A DNA stretch of 64,000 bases from Jatrophihabitans endophyticus (GTDB lineage: Bacteria > Actinomycetota > Actinomycetes > Mycobacteriales > Jatrophihabitantaceae): assembly GCF_900129455.1 (NCBI RefSeq), contig NZ_FQVU01000002.1, positions 868,001-932,000 on the forward strand, written 5' to 3'. Positions 50,365 to 59,692 of this stretch are shown here, in pieces. Numbering within the stretch: position 1 is the stretch's first letter; each line of letters opens with the position of its first letter. The notes beneath the pieces were generated by a model. The model saw only the letters and a program-made list of their open reading frames with translations. It did not search any database and had not been told where the DNA came from. The position numbers were made by a program, and so were the translations under genes.

Positions 50365-52620
50365 TCAGGCCGCGAAACGCTCCTTCGGAAGTCCGCGCAG
50401 GACGGCCATGGCCCGGTCGAGGTCGGCGTCGCCGAGCCGGCGAGCGTCGTCGCTGCTCGAGACGCCGATGACCGAGACCGTGCCACGGTTCTTGCGCATG
50501 GGGATGAAGATGGCCGACGTCGCACCCTGCTCGTCGAGCAGGATCTTGGCGCCGGCGTCCAGCCCGCCGGCCGAGGCGACGACCTCGGGCTCGCTCAGGT
50601 CGAAGGCGTACCGCGCCGCGTCGTAGTCGCTCGTCGCGATCTGCTCGCCGCCGCACCAGACGCGGATCGAGGACTGCCGCGACGTCCGGGTGACCAGCGC
50701 GACGCTGACCTTCGCGTCGGGCAGCGCGTTCTCCAGCGCGTGGACGACCTCCTGGGGGCCGCTCCACCGCTCGGGGACGGCCAGCCGACCACGTTCCTGC
50801 GAGCGGGTGCGGACGCCGTCGCTGAAGACCGCCTCGTAGCTGGAGGCCATCCCGTCCACCGTGAGCGAGCGGGCCCGCTCCACCGAGGCGCGGCTGAGCC
50901 GGTCCAGCTTGCCGCGGTCGTGCTGCAGCTCGGCCAGCGAGTCGCGCAGCGAGTCCACCGAACCGGGTTCGACGACGACACCGGTGGGCGAGGCGACCTC
51001 GGCCACGCCGGGCAGGTCGGACGCGATGGGCACGCAGCCGGCGGCCATGCCCTCGGCGAGCACCATGCCGTACGCCTCCGCGCGGGTCAGGCTCGGCAGC
51101 GTGATGACGTCGTGGTTGCCGTAGGACTGCCAGAGCTCGTCGTCGGACAGTCGTCCGGCCATGGTGATGTTGGCGGCGCCGTGGCTGCGGATGCGCGTCG
51201 ACAGCTCGTCGCGCAGCGGGCCGTCACCGACGATGGTGAGGTCGATCTCGGGCAGCTGGGCGACGGCGTCGATGAGCACGTGCAGGCCCTTGTAGCTGCG
51301 CAGCTGCCCGACGAACAGCACGCGCATACGCGGGGACGCCGCCCGCACCGGTGCCTTGGCCGGTGCCTCGACCGCCCACGGGATGACCTCGACCGCCTTG
51401 CCGTCGGTGCGCCCGATCTTGGACTGGTACGCGCTCGAGCTCACCACCACCGCGTCCGCGGAGTGCGCGAGCGCCTTCGCGAGGCGGTTGTAGATGCCGC
51501 ACCACCGTTCGAGTCGCGGGATCGCGAGGTCACTGTGGTGCGTGTACACGACGGCGGGGCGCTCGGCCCGGCGCATCGTGCGGATCAGCAGCAGGAACGT
51601 CTCGCTGATCGTCGGCACCGGTCCGTGCAGGTTGACGACGTCGTACGTCGGCAGGTCCCGGGCGACCCGCGGCCAGAAGAAGGCGAAGGCCGACAGCCGG
51701 ATCTCGCGACGCATCAGCCGCGGGAAGTCCTGCCGGCTGGTGATGTCGACCTCGTGCCCTCGCTCGCGCAGCCCACGCTGCAGCATCTCCACGGTCTTGG
51801 CGATGCCGCTCACGACCGGCGGCGCCTCGGAGGTCAGGATGAGCACCCGCAGCCCGTCCGGCGACTCGCCGCGGACGCGTCGGGCGGCGTCGCCGCTACG
51901 GCCGCGGGACCGGCGCCGCAGCGCGAACGTGTGACGGACGAAGCGCAGGCCCTCTCGCACGTCGGACTTCGAGTCGCCGGAGTGCCGGTCGGAGAAGGTG
52001 TACGGCACGTCGACCAGGCTGTCCCAGCTGCCGCGCGCGAGGATCTCCATCAGGATCTTGTAACCGTCCGGGCGCAGGCTCGCGCCGGCGATCACGCCGC
52101 GGCGCACCGCGAAGAACCCCGAGAGGGGGTCGGTGGTGTGGCGGATGCGCGGCAGCAGCCGGCGCGCCAGCGTCTTGGACAGCCGTGACACGCCCTGGCG
52201 GTAGCGGCCGTCGAGACCGGCGGTGGAGCCGTCGCCCACGTAGCGGCTCGCGACCGCGACGTCGGCACCCTCCAGCAGGGCGGCGTGCAGCTCCGGGACG
52301 ACCGCCGGCGGGTGCTGCAGGTCGGCGTCCATGACGACGACGGCGTCGCCCGTGCTCAGCGCGAATCCGCGCGTGACCGCACCGCCGAGGCCGCCGGTCC
52401 GGCTCTCGCCGCTGCGGTGGCACAGCTTGACCCGGCTGTCGCGGCGGCAGAGGGCCTCGATGACCTGCGGGGTCTCGTCGTCGGAGTCGTCGACGAAGAG
52501 CAGTTCCCAGGTGACGTCGTCACCGAGGGCAGCGGCGACGCGCCGGTGGCACTCGTCGATGTTGGTCGCCTCGTGGCGGGTCGGGACGACCACGCTGAGG
52601 TCGTAGGTCGTGGGGCTCAT
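50365..52620 (-). CDS. GT2-GT4 bifunctional glycosyltransferase with C-terminal GAF-like domain
   Basis: 751 residues. Residues 1-240: GT2 of the polyprenyl-phosphate mannosyl/glucosyl synthase type (YDLSVVVPTRHEATNIDE, LFVDDSDDET, VVVMDADLQHPP with D98-x-D100, GSWDSLVDVPYTFSDR). Residues 255-600: GT4 (RVLILTSEAPPVVSGIAKTV, RVLFVGQLRSYKGLHVLIDA, TRAEAYGMVLAEGMAAGCVP). Residues 610-751: a beta-alpha domain with SVALVTRTSRQSSIRVWCGG and TSAIFIPMRKNRGTVSVIGV that looks like GAF. GAAGGA precedes ATG 52620. It may make a lipid-linked sugar for the GT39-like enzyme encoded next. Confidence 0.75.
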   Translation of the reverse strand: MSPTTYDLSVVVPTRHEATNIDECHRRVAAALGDDVTWELLFVDDSDDETPQVIEALCRRDSRVKLCHRSGESRTGGLGGAVTRGFALSTGDAVVVMDADLQHPPAVVPELHAALLEGADVAVASRYVGDGSTAGLDGRYRQGVSRLSKTLARRLLPRIRHTTDPLSGFFAVRRGVIAGASLRPDGYKILMEILARGSWDSLVDVPYTFSDRHSGDSKSDVREGLRFVRHTFALRRRSRGRSGDAARRVRGESPDGLRVLILTSEAPPVVSGIAKTVEMLQRGLRERGHEVDITSRQDFPRLMRREIRLSAFAFFWPRVARDLPTYDVVNLHGPVPTISETFLLLIRTMRRAERPAVVYTHHSDLAIPRLERWCGIYNRLAKALAHSADAVVVSSSAYQSKIGRTDGKAVEVIPWAVEAPAKAPVRAASPRMRVLFVGQLRSYKGLHVLIDAVAQLPEIDLTIVGDGPLRDELSTRIRSHGAANITMAGRLSDDELWQSYGNHDVITLPSLTRAEAYGMVLAEGMAAGCVPIASDLPGVAEVASPTGVVVEPGSVDSLRDSLAELQHDRGKLDRLSRASVERARSLTVDGMASSYEAVFSDGVRTRSQERGRLAVPERWSGPQEVVHALENALPDAKVSVALVTRTSRQSSIRVWCGGEQIATSDYDAARYAFDLSEPEVVASAGGLDAGAKILLDEQGATSAIFIPMRKNRGTVSVIGVSSSDDARRLGDADLDRAMAVLRGLPKERFAA

Positions 52621-52723
52621 GGCAGATCCTTCGGTGTTCGCGGACGCACGCGGCCGCGGTACGGGCACGGGGGAGCGACTCGCGAACCGCATCGGCGACG
52701 GTTCGCGGGTGGGGTCGGACGGG

Positions 52724-54061
52724 TTACGCGGCCGGTCGCCGCGTCGTCGGCAGGGCCACGTCCGCCCGGGCGGCCATGGCGTGGATGCGGGTGAACAGGG
52801 GGTCGGGACAGCGATGGAACATCGCGTCGGCCACCTGCTTCGCCGCCCGGGCGAGCTCGGCCGAGGCGTCGAGCGGGTCGCCGACGGCACACGCGTGGTC
52901 GATCGCGTCCACGAGCGCGTCGACGTCGCCCCCGCTCGGCGGCAGCGCGATCTCGAAGCGGTCGACGTTGTCGGCCGCGTCGTGCGGGACCGCGGTCGCG
53001 GCCTCGATGGCGTTGACGAGCGGCGACAGCTCCGTCGCGTTCTCCGGGTCGTAGAGCCCGGGCGGATTGCCGCGCTCGTAGCCCTTGTCGTAGCCGGACA
53101 GGTAGATCGCGGCCTCGTCGCCGCGTGGGCTCGCCTTGATCTTGCCGACCACGACGTCGAGCAGGCGGGCCGGCTCGCCCAGTGATCGGATCGCGAGTCC
53201 GTGCGGACGGTCGGTCGCGGCGTCCAGACCGGCGAGCAGCAGCAACTGGGCCGACTCGCGGGCCGACTGCGCGTAGAACTCGAGATCCGGGTCGTGCACC
53301 CGGATCACGCCGTCGGGTCGCGCCAGGGCGTTCTCGACGTTCTCCAGCACCACGGCGTTGTCGACGACGTGGGTGAAGCGCGCCATTCCGGTCGCGCGGC
53401 CCTCGGCGCCGTAGTCGGCGACGAGCCACTCGGCGACCTTCTTGCTCGCGGCGTACACGTCGGTCGTGTAGTACCGCATCGCCTTGCCGGTGCTGGCGTG
53501 CACGAAGCGCCGGACGTCGACGTCGCGAGCCGCCCGCAGCACGTTGCGCGTACCGACGACGTTGGCCTGCAGCGTCCGCGCGACCTCCCGCTCGGCGAGG
53601 CCCGGCGAACGCTGGGCGGCGCAGTGGAAGACCACGTCGGGGCGCATCCGGCCGACGACGTCGCGCACCGCCGCCTCGTCACGAATGTCGACGTCGACGT
53701 AGACGACGCCGGGCACCGGCACGAAGTCGTCGTGCGTCGTGTAGATGCAGAAGACCTCGGCCGGCTCGAAGGCCAGCAGCTCGCGGCTCAGCACCGACCC
53801 GATGCAGCCGGTGCCGCCGGTGACGAGGACGCGCTGTCCGCCGTAGGCGGCGACGAGCCGGTCGTGCACCGGCGCCGTGTCGAGCCCCCGGTCGGCGATG
53901 GCCAGGTAGCGCTCGTACTCCGCCTCGGCCGTGGCGTCGGCGTCGACGAGCAGGGTGGTGAGGCGGTGCAGGTGTTCGCGTGAGCGGTAGTCGAGCCGGG
54001 CTTGGCCCGGTGGCACGACCTCCGTCATCTCCTCGACGATCTTGCGGACGACAGCCGACAT
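52724..54061 (-). CDS. NAD-dependent sugar epimerase/dehydratase, CapD-like
   Basis: 445 residues. Rossmann motif VLVTGGTGCIGS at 79-88, unusually far from the N-terminus because of a ~70-residue helical extension. Then DVDIRDEAAVRDVVGRMRPD, VFHCAAQRSPGLAE, NVVGTRNVLRAA and the catalytic Tyr-x3-Lys in TDVYAASKKVAEWLV. It resembles the UDP-sugar 4,6-dehydratase/5-epimerase (polysaccharide biosynthesis protein CapD/FnlA) group. The C-terminal ~110 residues are extra helices. First gene of the minus-strand operon; GGGGGAG lies before the ATG. Confidence 0.82.
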   Translation of the reverse strand: MSAVVRKIVEEMTEVVPPGQARLDYRSREHLHRLTTLLVDADATAEAEYERYLAIADRGLDTAPVHDRLVAAYGGQRVLVTGGTGCIGSVLSRELLAFEPAEVFCIYTTHDDFVPVPGVVYVDVDIRDEAAVRDVVGRMRPDVVFHCAAQRSPGLAEREVARTLQANVVGTRNVLRAARDVDVRRFVHASTGKAMRYYTTDVYAASKKVAEWLVADYGAEGRATGMARFTHVVDNAVVLENVENALARPDGVIRVHDPDLEFYAQSARESAQLLLLAGLDAATDRPHGLAIRSLGEPARLLDVVVGKIKASPRGDEAAIYLSGYDKGYERGNPPGLYDPENATELSPLVNAIEAATAVPHDAADNVDRFEIALPPSGGDVDALVDAIDHACAVGDPLDASAELARAAKQVADAMFHRCPDPLFTRIHAMAARADVALPTTRRPAA

Positions 54062-54412
54062 GGATTACTCCCCCGGTGGGACGCGACCGTCCTGATATCG
54101 CGCCCATCGCATTGCACGGTCGTCGTCGCCGGGTGGCTCCAGCGCGGCCGACCATGGGTGGTCTCGCAGCCGTTGCGCCCCCGCTGGCTGCTCCGTTGTC
54201 TCGATTCGACCGTAACGGCCGAGCGTTACCGATGTGTATCCGTCAGCTGTCCACTGGGGGCCGAGAGGTATCCGTTGCGTGACGCAGGCCCGGAAACGCG
54301 GGGCTGCAAACGCTTCATGTCCTGGCTCACAGCGGACCGGGTACGGGAGGACCCGATCGGTGTGTATCGCGGGTTATCCGGATTTCGCTAGAAACCCCGA
54401 TACAGTCCGATC
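54062..54412. other. Divergent 351-nt intergenic region with TATCCG-type repeats
   Basis: No gene seen. The right half (54230-54395) is less GC-rich and has repeated short words: GTGTATCCG, GGTATCCGT, GTGTATCGCGG, TTATCCGG. It serves as promoter region for the epimerase operon (minus) and the ATPase gene (plus). The repeats could be binding sites for an unknown regulator. No terminator-like hairpin stands out. Confidence 0.5.
54401..54406 (+). promoter_or_regulatory. -10 box TACAGT, leaderless start for the ATPase gene
   Basis: TACAGT (preceded by CCCGA) ends 6 nt before GTG 54413; no Shine-Dalgarno sequence is present. The -35 is not clear. Confidence 0.4.
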
Positions 54413-55603
54413 GTGGATCCGGTTCGCAATCCGTACGCCCCCGGTGCCGGCCAGCGGCCCCCCGAGCTCGCCGGCCGCAACGCCGAGCTCGCAGGGTTCG
54501 AGGTGGTGCTCGAGCGGGTCGCCCGGCGGCGGCCGGAACGCTCGATGGTCCTGACCGGCCTGCGGGGCGTGGGCAAGACCGTCCTGCTCAACGCGTTGCG
54601 CTCCGCGGCGGTGCGTCGCGGGTGGGGCACCGGCAAGCTCGAGGCCCGCCCCGACCAGACCGTCCGGCGTCCGCTGGCCGCCGCGCTGCACCTCGCGATC
54701 CGCGAGCTCGCCGGTCGCAACGAGGACGAGTCGCGTCACGTCCTGGGGGTCCTCAAGTCCTTCGCCCAGCGCGACGTCGAGGGCAAGGGGCGGGCGGCCC
54801 GCCCCTGGCAGCCGGGAATCGACGTGCCCGCCGTGCCCGGCCGCGCCGACTCCGGCGACATCGAGATCGATCTCGTCGAGCTGTTCAGCGACGTCGCGGG
54901 GCTCGCCGCCGATGCCGGGCACGGCGTCGCGGTCTTCGTCGACGAGATGCAGGACCTCGGGCCGGACGACGTGTCGGCGATCTGCGCCGCCTGCCACGAG
55001 ATCTCGCAGCAGGGCCTGCCGCTGGTCCTGGTCGGCGCCGGCCTGCCGCACCTGCCCGCCGTGTTGTCGGCGTCGAAGTCCTACTCCGAGCGGCTCTTTC
55101 GCTACGCCCGGATCGACCGGCTCGAGCGGGCGGCGGCCGATCGTGCCCTGCGCGGACCCGCCCGTGACGAGGACGCCGACTTCGACGACGACGCCCTGGC
55201 CGCGATGTACGAGCTGACCGGTGGCTACCCGTACTTCGTCCAGGCCTACGGCAAGGTCGTCTGGGACGTCGCCCCCCGCTCGCCGGTCACCGCGGCCGAC
55301 GTCGCGGTGGCCGCACCCGAGGCCGAGGCCGAGCTCGCGGTCGGGTTCTTCGGCTCGCGCTACGAGCGGGCGACGCCGGCCGAGCGGGAGTACCTGCGGG
55401 CCATGGCCGACCTCGCGGGCGTGGCCGGTGACGGCGACACCGTGCCGACCGCGCTCGTGGCCAAGGTCCTCGGCCGCGCGCCGCAGTCGCTCTCCCCGGC
55501 GCGTGACGGGTTGTTGAAGAAGGGACTCGTCTACTCCGGTCAGCGCGGGCGCATCGCGTTCACCGTCCCGCACTTCGGCCGGTACCTGCTCGCGCAGGAC
55601 TGA
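54413..55603 (+). CDS. AAA ATPase (Orc1/Cdc6-like ATP-binding protein)
   Basis: 396 residues. Starts MDPVRNPYAPGAGQRPPELA then GRNAEL, the typical opening of actinobacterial Orc1-like AAA ATPases. Walker A GLRGVGKTVLL (about 50), Walker B VAVFVDEMQDL (about 178), sensor-like LVLVGAGLP, and a C-terminal winged-helix part (VLGRAPQSLSPARDGLLKKG; GRIAFTVPHFGRYL). Function unknown; such genes often stand alone. It ends 11 nt from the convergent methyltransferase gene. Confidence 0.82.
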   Translation: MDPVRNPYAPGAGQRPPELAGRNAELAGFEVVLERVARRRPERSMVLTGLRGVGKTVLLNALRSAAVRRGWGTGKLEARPDQTVRRPLAAALHLAIRELAGRNEDESRHVLGVLKSFAQRDVEGKGRAARPWQPGIDVPAVPGRADSGDIEIDLVELFSDVAGLAADAGHGVAVFVDEMQDLGPDDVSAICAACHEISQQGLPLVLVGAGLPHLPAVLSASKSYSERLFRYARIDRLERAAADRALRGPARDEDADFDDDALAAMYELTGGYPYFVQAYGKVVWDVAPRSPVTAADVAVAAPEAEAELAVGFFGSRYERATPAEREYLRAMADLAGVAGDGDTVPTALVAKVLGRAPQSLSPARDGLLKKGLVYSGQRGRIAFTVPHFGRYLLAQD

Positions 55604-55614
55604 TCGGTCGGCGG

Positions 55615-56295
55615 TCAGCCGGGCGGCGCCGCGTGGGTTCTGACCCAGGCGTGCATCGCGATGCCCGCGGCCACGCCGGCGTTGATCGAGCGGGTGGACC
55701 CGTACTGCGCGATCGAGTAGACGGCGCTCGCAGTCTTTCGCGCGGAATCGCTCAAACCCGTGCCCTCCTGGCCGAAGAGCAGCAGGGCGCGGCGGGGGAG
55801 CGTGCTCGACTCGAGCGGCTCGGCGCCGGGCAGGTTGTCGACGGCGACGATGTCGTATCCCGCACTGGCTGCGTAGGTCGCCAGCTCGTCGGTCGTCGCG
55901 ACGTGCCGGACGTGCTGGTACCGGTCGGTCACCATCGCACCACGCCGGTTCCAGCGGCGGTTGCCGACGATCACGACCTCGCGGGCGAGGAACGCGTTGG
56001 CGGTGCGCACCACCGTCCCGATGTTCAGGTCGTGGCGCCAGTTCTCGATCGCCACCGCGAAGTCGTGGCGGCGCGAGTCCAGCTCGGCCACGATCGCCTC
56101 GACCGTCCAGTACCGGTACCGGTCGGCGACGTTGCGGCGGTCGCCCTCGCGCAACAGGGTGGGGTCGTGACGCGGGTCGTCCGGCCACGGCTCGGGGTGC
56201 GGCCCGACGCCGACCTCGTCGGAGTGCGTCCGACCGTCGTCTCCGGCCGCCGGGTGGTCGTCCCGGCCCCCGGTGGTCACCGGAGTCGCGACCAC
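55615..56295 (-). CDS. TrmH/SpoU family RNA 2'-O-methyltransferase
   Basis: 226 residues. After a ~45-residue hydrophilic N-terminus comes the SPOUT knot fold: FAVAIENWRHDLNIGTVVRT (motif 1, N-x-G), ALLLFGQEGTGLSDSA (motif 2, G-x-E-x-x-G) and GSTRSINAGVAAGIAMHAW (motif 3, S-x-N). Methylates ribose in tRNA or rRNA; the exact site cannot be told. GTG 56295 follows the pyrE stop by 28 nt, so both are likely one operon. Confidence 0.87.
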   Translation of the reverse strand: MVATPVTTGGRDDHPAAGDDGRTHSDEVGVGPHPEPWPDDPRHDPTLLREGDRRNVADRYRYWTVEAIVAELDSRRHDFAVAIENWRHDLNIGTVVRTANAFLAREVVIVGNRRWNRRGAMVTDRYQHVRHVATTDELATYAASAGYDIVAVDNLPGAEPLESSTLPRRALLLFGQEGTGLSDSARKTASAVYSIAQYGSTRSINAGVAAGIAMHAWVRTHAAPPG

Positions 56296-56323
56296 TCGCC
56301 GCCGGGAGCGACCACTCGGCGAT

Positions 56324-56980
56324 TCACCGGGTCACGCCGTACCGCTCGCGGTAGGCGAGCATCGCGGCGAGGTGCTCGGCGTACCGGCCCGTCCCGCGCA
56401 GGTAGGTCACGAGGTCGCCGACGGTGACGATGGCGTGCACCGGGACTCCGCGCTCGCGCTCGAGCTCCTGGATCGCCGACAGCGTGCCGGTGCCGCGCTC
56501 CTGTCGGTCGACGGACACGACGACCCCGGCGAGCCGCGCGGGGGAGGCGTCGACGATCGTCATGACCTCGCGGATCGCCGCGCCGGAGGTGATGACGTCG
56601 TCGACGAGCAGGACGCGACCGGTCAGCGGCGTGCCGACGATCGTCCCGCCCTCGCCGTGGTCCTTGGCCTCCTTGCGGTTGAAGGCCCACGGGACGTCGC
56701 GGTCGTACTGCTCGGCCAGCTGGACGGCGGTGGCGGCCGCGATCGGGATGCCCTTGTAGGCCGGCCCGAGCAGCACGTCGAACTCGACGGTCGCCGCGTC
56801 GATGGCGGCGGCGTAGTAGCGCCCGAGGCCGGCGAGCCGCGCGCCGGTGTTGAACAGTCCGGCATTGAAGAAGTACGGCGACACCCGGCCCGATTTCAGC
56901 GTGAACTCGCCGAAGCGCAGCACGTCGTGCCCCAGCGCGAACTCGATGAACTCGCGCTTGTAGTCGGGCAGCTCGGTCAT
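56324..56980 (-). CDS. pyrE: Orotate phosphoribosyltransferase
   Basis: 218 residues. PRPP-binding motif [18 protein letters not shown], the flexible loop [15 protein letters not shown] with catalytic lysines, and [20 protein letters not shown] near the N-terminus, all typical of PyrE. Converts orotate and PRPP to OMP in pyrimidine synthesis. ATG 56980. It stands apart from other pyr genes. The dehydrogenase gene (57010-57771) lies 29 nt upstream on the same strand. Confidence 0.94.
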   Translation of the reverse strand: MTELPDYKREFIEFALGHDVLRFGEFTLKSGRVSPYFFNAGLFNTGARLAGLGRYYAAAIDAATVEFDVLLGPAYKGIPIAAATAVQLAEQYDRDVPWAFNRKEAKDHGEGGTIVGTPLTGRVLLVDDVITSGAAIREVMTIVDASPARLAGVVVSVDRQERGTGTLSAIQELERERGVPVHAIVTVGDLVTYLRGTGRYAEHLAAMLAYRERYGVTR

Positions 56981-57009
56981 GGCGACGAGCCTAGAGACGC
57001 CGCCGCGGC

Positions 57010-57771
57010 TCAGTAGCCGCGGGCGCCCATGATGCGGCGCAGCAGCGGGCGCGGGATCGTGCGGGCCGCGGTGACGAGGACCTGGTAGCGCCGGGACGGG
57101 ACGCTCACCGGCTTGCCCGCGAACGCGTCGGCCAGCCCCTCGCGCACGACGTCGCGGGCGTCGAGCCACATCCGGGCGGGGACGTGACCCATGTCGGCCT
57201 GGGCTCGGTCGTGGAACTCGGTGTGGGTGAAGCCCGGGCAGACCGCCGTGACGCGCACGCCGGTGCCGGCCGTCTGCAGGGCCAGGGCCTCGCTGAACGT
57301 CGTGACCCAGGCCTTGCTCGCCGAGTACGTCGCGTTCCCGGGGCGGGGGACGAAACCCGCGACCGACGAGACGTTGACGACGCGACCCGACCCGCGCTCG
57401 GTCATCGCGCGGACCGCGGCGTGGGTCAACCGCAGCACCGCCCGCACGTTGAGATCGAGCTGCGCCTCCTCGCGCGCGAGGTCGGCCTCGCCGAAGGCGG
57501 CGTAGGTGCCCACCCCCGCGTTGTTGACCAGCACGTCGACGTCGCCACGGGCGAGACGCTGCGCTACCGCGTCGCAGCCGGCGTCGGTGACGAGGTCGGC
57601 CGCCAGCACCTCGACCGCGACGCCGTGCGCCGCCGACAGGGCGTGCTGCGCGGCGGCCAGCCGCCCGGCGTCGCGGGCGACGAGGACGAGATCGTGGCCC
57701 GCCGCGGCGAGCTGGTCGGCGAACTCTGCGCCGAGGCCCGCGGACGCGCCGGTGACGAGGGCCAGCGGCAC
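57010..57771 (-). CDS. Short-chain dehydrogenase/reductase
   Basis: 253 residues. Classical SDR: cofactor motif TGASAGLG near the start, NNAGVG, catalytic Ser in [10 protein letters not shown] and YSASK with the Tyr-Lys pair, then CPGFTHTEF. An Arg in LVARDAGRL suggests NADP(H) preference. The C-terminal basic helix [14 protein letters not shown] is seen in membrane-associated actinobacterial SDRs. GTG 57771 is 2 nt after the stop of the upstream membrane-protein gene, so the two are coupled. Substrate unknown. Confidence 0.87.
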   Translation of the reverse strand: MPLALVTGASAGLGAEFADQLAAAGHDLVLVARDAGRLAAAQHALSAAHGVAVEVLAADLVTDAGCDAVAQRLARGDVDVLVNNAGVGTYAAFGEADLAREEAQLDLNVRAVLRLTHAAVRAMTERGSGRVVNVSSVAGFVPRPGNATYSASKAWVTTFSEALALQTAGTGVRVTAVCPGFTHTEFHDRAQADMGHVPARMWLDARDVVREGLADAFAGKPVSVPSRRYQVLVTAARTIPRPLLRRIMGARGY

Positions 57772-57773
57772 GC

Positions 57774-58778
57774 TCAGACCCCGGTACGGCGCGACTTGCT
57801 GGCCTTCGCGCGGCGCCGCGCGAGGTCGGCGCCCTTGGCGACCGCCTCGGCGTTGCTGCGCTGCTTCGCGCGGGCGCGCTCCGTGCCCGCCGAGGTCTCG
57901 CGCTCGGGCACCGTCGGCTGCCGGGTGGCGGCGCGCGCACCCCCGCCGAACAGGCCGCCGCCCCCGCGGGGTCCGCTCGGGCGCGGGGCGGGCTGGAACA
58001 GGCCGCGGCGCTGCTGGCCGGCGGGACGCGCGGGACGGGTCAGGTTGAAGAACGCGACGCTGGGGCGGAGGTTGACGAGGACGACGGCCACGACCAGCCC
58101 CAGGCCGGCGACGAAGGCCGGCACCTTGAACAGCGCGGGGATGTCGGCGGCCACGGACATGACCGAGCCGAGCCCGGCGAGGGTGCCGGTGAACGTGGCC
58201 AGCACCCAGAGGCCCAGCACCGCCCAGCGCGTCCAGTACCGGCCTCGGTAGGCCGCCGACGCCGCGACCGCCAGCGCGACGAGCACGATGAGCGAGGAGA
58301 TGAGCGCGCCCTTCTGCTGCGCGGACACCTGCTTGGGCAACTTGTCGAGGTCGTCGAACTGCGTGCGCATGTCGCCGACGAGGCCCCGCTGCTTGCTGTT
58401 GGCACCGGTCTGCAGCGCGGTGACCGCCGGCTTGAGCTGGGCGATGCGGGGGGAGAGCTGGTCGCTCGGGACCTTCTTGAGGTCGCGGACCTGCGTGCGC
58501 AGCGTCGCGAGCTCGCTCGCCCGGTTGCCGGCGGTCGGCCCCGCCTTCTTGTAGTCGTCGAGCTTGTCGACGATCTTGTCGGCCTGCGAGTCGCGGGCGC
58601 CGTCGCGCACCCACGTCTTGACCGAGCCGGTGTACAGCGACGCCGAGGCCAGCACGGCACCGAGACCGGACAGGATCAGCGCCACCATGGCGTAGAGGAC
58701 CAGGCGGGGCGGGCGCGGGCGAGCGGGGTCCGTGGCAGGGGACTTGTGCAGGGACGGGCCGCCGGGCGTGTCGGTCAC
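57774..58778 (-). CDS. Membrane protein of unknown function
   Basis: 334 residues. Membrane helices about 27-47, 160-180, 185-208 and 214-236. Between the first two is an extracytoplasmic helical region (about 50-155) rich in Lys/Asp with coiled-coil character ([35 protein letters not shown]). The C-terminal ~95 residues are basic, Gly/Arg/Pro-rich and cytoplasmic. No family recognised. GTG start with TACACT 7 nt upstream. Confidence 0.68.
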   Translation of the reverse strand: MTDTPGGPSLHKSPATDPARPRPPRLVLYAMVALILSGLGAVLASASLYTGSVKTWVRDGARDSQADKIVDKLDDYKKAGPTAGNRASELATLRTQVRDLKKVPSDQLSPRIAQLKPAVTALQTGANSKQRGLVGDMRTQFDDLDKLPKQVSAQQKGALISSLIVLVALAVAASAAYRGRYWTRWAVLGLWVLATFTGTLAGLGSVMSVAADIPALFKVPAFVAGLGLVVAVVLVNLRPSVAFFNLTRPARPAGQQRRGLFQPAPRPSGPRGGGGLFGGGARAATRQPTVPERETSAGTERARAKQRSNAEAVAKGADLARRRAKASKSRRTGV

Positions 58779-58785
58779 GCGGGGG

Positions 58786-58791
58786 AGTGTA
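58786..58791 (-). promoter_or_regulatory. -10 box TACACT, leaderless start
   Basis: On the minus strand TACACT ends 7 nt before the GTG start of the membrane-protein gene. No ribosome-binding site is evident. Same layout as at 10372, 32552, 44016 and 54401. Confidence 0.4.
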
Positions 58792-58921
58792 CGTCGCGCA
58801 GCCGTGGACCCCGCCCGGTTCCCAGGAGGGACCCGGGTGCGCTCGCTACCCTCGACGGGCCGGCGCGATCATCGTGGCGATCCGTGGGCGGACCTCGGAC
58901 CACCGGCGGAGCGGAGTGCAG

Positions 58922-59692
58922 ATGACCACGTCCCCGGGCGACGACGAGCGGCCCGTGGAGCTCGGCAAGCGCGCGGCGGAGTCCGACGACGCCGCCGGCG
59001 CCGCGGAGGCGTCCGAGGTGCCGTTCGACCCGTACCGCTTCGGCAAGCCCGACTTCCCGGTCCCGCCGGAGTACGCGCCGCCGGGCTACGTGCCCGACCC
59101 GCCGGCCGCTCCGGTGCCGCCGACCCCGCCCGGCCGGCCGCCGGCCGGGCCGCCCGGCGCGTACCCGACCGGCGCACCGCCGTACGGCCAGTCCCCGTAC
59201 GGCCAGTCCCCGTACGGCCAGTCCCCGTACGGGCAGGCTCCGTACGGCCAACAGCCGTACGGGCAGTCCCCCTACGGCCAACAGCCGTACGGGCAGTCCC
59301 CCTACGGGCAAGCCCCCTACGCGCAGCGACCCACGCCACCCGGCGCCGCGTCGCAGGGCAACGGCAAGGCGATCACCTCGATGGTGCTGGGCATCGTCGC
59401 GGTCGTCCTGTGCTGGCTGTCGCTGCTCGACCTGCTGCTCATCGTGCCCGCCGTCGTGTTCGGCTCGCTCGGCATCGCCGAGGCCAGGTCGCGCGGTGGC
59501 GCCGGCCGCGCCCAGGCCATCGTCGGCCTCGTCTGTGCCGGCGTGGCCGTCGTCCTGGTCACCGTCCTGACGATCTTCGCGTTCCGCGCCTACGACCGCT
59601 GCGGCGGCGCGGCCGGCAGCGACGACCCCGGGTTCAACCAGTGCGTCCGCGACAACATCTTCGCCGCCGGACCGGGCGGCGACGTGCGCTAG
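58922..59692 (+). CDS. DUF4190-like membrane protein with PYGQ repeats
   Basis: 256 residues. Acidic N-terminus, a Pro-rich stretch, then about ten PYGQ(S/A/Q) repeats (roughly 85-135), then two membrane helices (about 155-180 and 197-222) with the DUF4190 wording [16 protein letters not shown] and [21 protein letters not shown] short outside tail has two cysteines ([13 protein letters not shown]). ATG 58922 is chosen over the longer frame since GGAG precedes it. Function of the family is unknown. Its stop overlaps the next convergent gene by 4 nt. Confidence 0.75.
   Translation: MTTSPGDDERPVELGKRAAESDDAAGAAEASEVPFDPYRFGKPDFPVPPEYAPPGYVPDPPAAPVPPTPPGRPPAGPPGAYPTGAPPYGQSPYGQSPYGQSPYGQAPYGQQPYGQSPYGQQPYGQSPYGQAPYAQRPTPPGAASQGNGKAITSMVLGIVAVVLCWLSLLDLLLIVPAVVFGSLGIAEARSRGGAGRAQAIVGLVCAGVAVVLVTVLTIFAFRAYDRCGGAAGSDDPGFNQCVRDNIFAAGPGGDVR
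59175..59330 (+). repeat. 12-15-nt repeats encoding PYGQ
   Basis: About ten in-frame units related to CCGTACGGCCAGTCC, with third-base variation between copies (GGCCAG, GGGCAG). They encode Pro-Tyr-Gly-Gln with a variable fifth residue. Confidence 0.85.

Noticed and set aside
54062-54412. tRNA, small RNA or attachment site in the less GC-rich gap
   Set aside because: No cloverleaf, no CCA-like end, no duplicated flanks, no integrase nearby.
56288-56321. Direct repeat CGACCACTCG between trmH-like gene and pyrE as an insertion footprint
   Set aside because: Only about 10 bases, close together, with no transposase or inverted ends.
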